In this document: one piece after another, positions 61,213 to 64,000 of the stretch
Numbering within the stretch: position 1 is the first letter of the stretch
Layout: every line of letters starts with the position of its first letter
Assembly: GCA_002399025.1 (NCBI GenBank)
Contig: DHCV01000027.1
Coordinates: 12,149-76,148 of the forward strand
Length of the DNA: 64,000 nt
Direction: 5' to 3'
Source of the DNA: Bacteroidales bacterium UBA4893
GTDB lineage: Bacteria > Bacteroidota > Bacteroidia > Bacteroidales > P3
Notes under the pieces: model-generated
Seen by the model: the letters and a program-made list of their open reading frames with translations, nothing else
Told to the model about the DNA's origin: nothing
The model's database searches: none
Translations under genes and position numbers: made by a program

Positions 61213-61650
61213 ATGAAACAAAACTACGATATAGTAAAATTAAACGCAAACCAATCTCAAAGAATTAAGGCACAAGCCTTGGTTGAAGAAATATGTGATA
61301 GATTTAATCTTCACAATTATTTTGGAATACTTTCTGTTGTGGTCGATGAGGCTTTGGACATAATATACACAAACCCTCAGCTCGACTCCAATTTTAATTC
61401 TGATTTTTCTTTCGAACAATGTGTTAACGGAGTTTGTTTTGTTTTCAAAACCAACCAGCAAGTTTTCACTTCAGTAACAGAATTAATCCAGATGCTAACC
61501 AACGAATATAATATCTTAGACGATGGAAAAACATTGGAATTGATATTCTATGTGAGCGGAATTGATGAGCAGGAGCTAAAGAACCGTCAGGAAAAGTTTA
61601 AGGTCTTGTTTACTCAAAAATCAATCAATACTAAAAGTATAGAGAACTAA
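61213..61650 (+). CDS. Small HATPase-fold (anti-sigma/serine kinase-like) protein
   Basis: 145 residues from the ATG at 61213. The frame stays open upstream to 61174 but that part overlaps the preceding gene, and MKQNYDIVKLNANQS is the natural start. SVVVDEALDIIYTNPQLDSNF near residues 40-60 resembles the N-box of GHKL/HATPase_c proteins (E...N) as in anti-sigma-type serine kinases, but the G-boxes are not clear. Bacteroidota often carry such a protein upstream of ybeY. ATP binding is inferred, not shown. Confidence 0.7.
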   Translation: MKQNYDIVKLNANQSQRIKAQALVEEICDRFNLHNYFGILSVVVDEALDIIYTNPQLDSNFNSDFSFEQCVNGVCFVFKTNQQVFTSVTELIQMLTNEYNILDDGKTLELIFYVSGIDEQELKNRQEKFKVLFTQKSINTKSIEN

Positions 61651-61659
61651 ACTAAAGAG

Positions 61660-62076
61660 ATGGCTATTAGCTTTAATTTTGTTGAAATAAAAGACATTTT
61701 AAGAGAAAAGAATAAATTAAAATCGTGGATTAAATCTATTGTTGAGCAAAAAGGAATGAAAGTAGGGGATATATCCTATATTTTTTGCTCAGACGATTAT
61801 CTTTTGGAGATTAACAAAACTTATCTTCAGCACGATTATTACACCGATATTATAACCTTTGATTACACTGCAGAAAATAAAATTGCAGGTGATTTATTTA
61901 TTAGTATTGACAGAGTAGAGGACAATGCTAAAGAATTAAATGTAAGTTTTGAAGAAGAACTTCATAGAGTAATTATACATGGAGTTTTACATCTTTTGGG
62001 TTTTAAAGATAAAACAGATAAGGAAGCAAAACAAATGAGAATTAAGGAGCAGGAATGTTTAAAAACTTTGATGTAA
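61660..62076 (+). CDS. ybeY: rRNA maturation endoribonuclease YbeY
   Basis: Zinc-dependent RNase for 16S rRNA 3'-end maturation and ribosome quality control. 138 residues. Metal motif HGVLHLLGFKD near residues 107-117: two His and, as usual in Bacteroidota, Asp in place of the third His. YTADFITFDY-like signature: HDYYTDIITFDY. The end overlaps the mnmG start by 22 nt, so the two are translationally coupled. It belongs to the same tight run that starts at spt. Confidence 0.93.
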   Translation: MAISFNFVEIKDILREKNKLKSWIKSIVEQKGMKVGDISYIFCSDDYLLEINKTYLQHDYYTDIITFDYTAENKIAGDLFISIDRVEDNAKELNVSFEEELHRVIIHGVLHLLGFKDKTDKEAKQMRIKEQECLKTLM

Positions 62077-63932
62077 TTGTTGTTGGTGCAGGTCATGCAG
62101 GTTGCGAAGCAGCTTGTGCAGCAGCTAATTTAGGTTCTTCAGTACTTCTTATCACACAAAACCTAAATGCCATTGCTCAGCTTTCGTGCAATCCAGCAAT
62201 GGGAGGAGTGGCAAAGGGACAAATTGTTCGTGAGATTGATGCCTTAGGAGGCTATTCAGGAATAATAACAGACCAAAACACTCTCCAATTTCGTATGCTT
62301 AATCTTTCCAAAGGTCCAGCTATGTGGAGTCCAAGAGCTCAAGTAGATAATATTACTTTTTCTATTTCATGGAGAAAAGTGTTGGAACAAATACCTAATC
62401 TTAGCCTTTGGCAAGATGATGTTATTGGTTTAAAGATAGAGAACCAAAAAGTTTGTGGAGTAAGAACCAAAATGGGATTGGAAATTGAAGGAAAGTCGGT
62501 AGTGTTAACTAATGGAACCTTCCTTAATGGTAAAATTCATATTGGGGAAACAAATTTTTTGGGAGGAAGAATAGGAGAGGAGCAATCTAAAGGCTTATCC
62601 GAAAATCTTAAAGAATATGGTTTTGAAGTAAAAACCCTTAAAACAGGAACTCCAATGAGGGTTGATGGAAGAAGCATTGACTTTTCTAAATTGGAAGAGC
62701 AAAAAGGCGACTCCCTCCCCAAACAATTCTCTTTCATTGTTCAAAGAGAAAAAGCTTTGGAGCAAAGAAGCTGTTTTTTAGCCTACACTTCACTTAAAGT
62801 ACATAATATTCTTAGAGAAGGTTTCGATAAATCTCCTCTTTTCCAAGGAAGAATAAAAGGAGTTGGACCTCGTTACTGTCCTTCCATTGAAGATAAAATT
62901 GAAAGATTTTCTTCAAAAGACCGTCATCAACTTTTCATTGAGCCAGAAAGTAATTATTCAAGTCTTTTCTATATTAATGGTTTCTCATCTTCTTTGCCTC
63001 TTAGCATTCAATATGAAGCGTTAAGAAACATTGAAGGCTTTGAAAATGCCATAATACAAAAGCCTGGCTATGCAATAGAGTATGACTATTTCCCACCAAC
63101 TCAACTTAAAGACACCTTAGAAACAAAACAAATTGAAAACCTCTATTTTGCCGGACAGATAAACGGAACAACAGGTTACGAAGAAGCAGCATCTCAAGGA
63201 CTAATGGCAGGGATAAATGCTAATTTGAAAGTTAATGAAAAACCAGCCTTTACTCTAAAACGTTCCGAAAGCTATATAGGAGTATTAATTGACGACCTAA
63301 TAACAAAAGGAGTTGATGAACCTTATAGAATGTTTACTTCAAGGGCAGAATACAGAATACTTCTTCGTCAAGATAATGCAGACCTTCGACTAACCCCTTT
63401 GTCCTTTGCTCTTGGTTTAGCTTCAAAGGAAAGAATGGAAAGAGTTGAGAGAAAGAAAACTTCTTGCAATCAATTAGTGTCTTTTATTGAGAAAACAAGT
63501 GCAGAACCTAAGGAGGTTAATACTTTGTTTGAAGAAAAAGAAACCCCTCAAATCAACCAAAAAACTAAGATTTCTCAACTACTTCTTCGACCTCAAATAA
63601 CCTTAAAGGATTTGGCAAATAATGTTCCTTCTCTAAATGAGAGCATTCAATCAATCCCAATGGACATTAAGGAAGAGATAATTGAGGGAGCTGAAATAGT
63701 TATAAAGTATCAAAGCTATATAGACAAGGAGCAGGAGATTGCCGATAAGTTATCAAAATATGAGAACTTAATAATTAAGGATGATTTCGACTATCAAGCC
63801 CTTAAATCCCTAAGTTTTGAAGCCAGAGAAAAGCTATCTAAAATCCGCCCAAAAACCATAGGGCAAGCCTCTCGCATAAGTGGAGTTTCTCCTTCTGATA
63901 TATCAGTCTTGATTATCTACATTAGCCGTTAG
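62055..63932 (+). CDS. mnmG: tRNA uridine-5-carboxymethylaminomethyl modification enzyme MnmG (GidA)
   Basis: FAD-dependent partner of MnmE that adds the cmnm5 group to wobble U34, the base also thiolated by MnmA at 33679-34743. 625 residues, full length. FAD motif VVGAGHAGCEAACAA at residues 7-21, then SCNPAMGGVAKGQIVREIDALGG, GTFLNGKIHIGE and GYEEAASQGLMAG. The C-terminal MnmE/tRNA-binding domain ends at ISVLIIYISR. Start ATG at 62055 lies inside ybeY. mnmG is a frequent neighbour of bacterial oriC regions. Confidence 0.98.
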   Translation: MFKNFDVIVVGAGHAGCEAACAAANLGSSVLLITQNLNAIAQLSCNPAMGGVAKGQIVREIDALGGYSGIITDQNTLQFRMLNLSKGPAMWSPRAQVDNITFSISWRKVLEQIPNLSLWQDDVIGLKIENQKVCGVRTKMGLEIEGKSVVLTNGTFLNGKIHIGETNFLGGRIGEEQSKGLSENLKEYGFEVKTLKTGTPMRVDGRSIDFSKLEEQKGDSLPKQFSFIVQREKALEQRSCFLAYTSLKVHNILREGFDKSPLFQGRIKGVGPRYCPSIEDKIERFSSKDRHQLFIEPESNYSSLFYINGFSSSLPLSIQYEALRNIEGFENAIIQKPGYAIEYDYFPPTQLKDTLETKQIENLYFAGQINGTTGYEEAASQGLMAGINANLKVNEKPAFTLKRSESYIGVLIDDLITKGVDEPYRMFTSRAEYRILLRQDNADLRLTPLSFALGLASKERMERVERKKTSCNQLVSFIEKTSAEPKEVNTLFEEKETPQINQKTKISQLLLRPQITLKDLANNVPSLNESIQSIPMDIKEEIIEGAEIVIKYQSYIDKEQEIADKLSKYENLIIKDDFDYQALKSLSFEAREKLSKIRPKTIGQASRISGVSPSDISVLIIYISR

Positions 63933-63947
63933 TAAGACTTTATTAGC

Positions 63948-64000
63948 TTATTTCACAACCAGTTTCTTTTTTATCTTTCCTTTGTCGTTTATTAAGTTTA
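63948..64000 (-). CDS. 3' end of a leftward gene, probable T9SS cargo tail
   Basis: Only the last 16 codons and the stop lie inside the window. Reading leftward the frame gives LINDKGKIKKKLVVK and TAA. The pattern ...G.I..KKLVV(K) closes type A T9SS sorting domains, as in the two proteases here (GKKQIVITK, MTKIIIINK). The frame is convergent with mnmG (15-nt gap), a sensible place for a gene end. Too short to be sure. Confidence 0.45.
   Translation of the reverse strand, partial: NLINDKGKIKKKLVVK

Overview
The window comes from an AT-rich member of the Bacteroidota, most likely Bacteroidales or a neighbouring order. The evidence is: TAnnTTTG-type -7 promoter boxes with little Shine-Dalgarno signal; two secreted proteases with type IX secretion (T9SS) C-terminal tails; an UpxY/NusG-type antiterminator; an HU-HIG type DNA-binding protein; head-GIN adhesin-like and beta-barrel proteins; a serine palmitoyltransferase (sphingolipid) cluster; and a tyrosine ammonia-lyase of the flexirubin/aryl-polyene type. 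No rRNA, clear tRNA, insertion sequence, phage or CRISPR array was found.

Layout. 0-3 kb: the edge of an aryl-polyene/flexirubin-type pigment operon (ammonia-lyase, ketoreductase, truncated ketosynthase). 3-7.6 kb: beta-barrel protein, then an ECF sigma / anti-sigma / head-GIN outer-membrane protein operon. 8-13.6 kb: extradiol dioxygenase-like protein, serS, DUF2148 protein, rdgB, a lipoprotein and a polytopic membrane protein. 13.8-16 kb: dnaG. 16-23 kb: two tandem M6-type secreted metalloproteases. 23.4-29 kb: trmN6, an ExbB/ExbD energiser operon and a TraR/DksA-lspA-CNNM operon. 29.4-39.6 kb: EnvC-like M23 protein, DsbD-like protein, exonuclease, mnmA, dnaE, queG. 39.6-43.2 kb: an accessory patch with a YiiX-like lipoprotein, a frameshifted HU gene, a DUF4878 lipoprotein, a secreted orphan and a membrane AraC regulator. 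43.2-51 kb: sppA, an orphan UpxY, hutU, an M28 peptidase, a DUF6973-like protein and nadA. 51-54 kb: rpiB, a LUD/4Fe-4S protein, deoC. 54.5-64 kb: a tight run of spt, bCerS-like acyltransferase, CerR-like reductase, DUF4175 protein, ATPase-fold protein, ybeY and mnmG. The last bases hold the probable tail of a leftward T9SS cargo gene.

Two non-coding signals stand out. First, seven intergenic regions carry arrays with a strict 21- or 22-bp period. They are built from a small vocabulary of words (AAAACGAAG, AATCAAG, AATAAGG, ATTATGAGG, AAATTATCTC and the palindrome ATCATGSCATGAT) present in both orientations. They include every intergenic gap of more than 300 bp except one, and they do not depend on flanking gene direction. 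I do not recognise this as a described element class. Second, the exception, the 494-bp gap between nadA and rpiB, is extremely AT-rich and has several DnaA-box-like 9-mers, including a perfect TTATCCACA. Genes to its left are mostly leftward and all genes to its right are rightward, as expected around a replication origin.

Other observations: dnaG and mnmA have -7 boxes so close to the ATG that their mRNAs should be leaderless, and the HU-like gene is broken by one extra base in a homopolymer.
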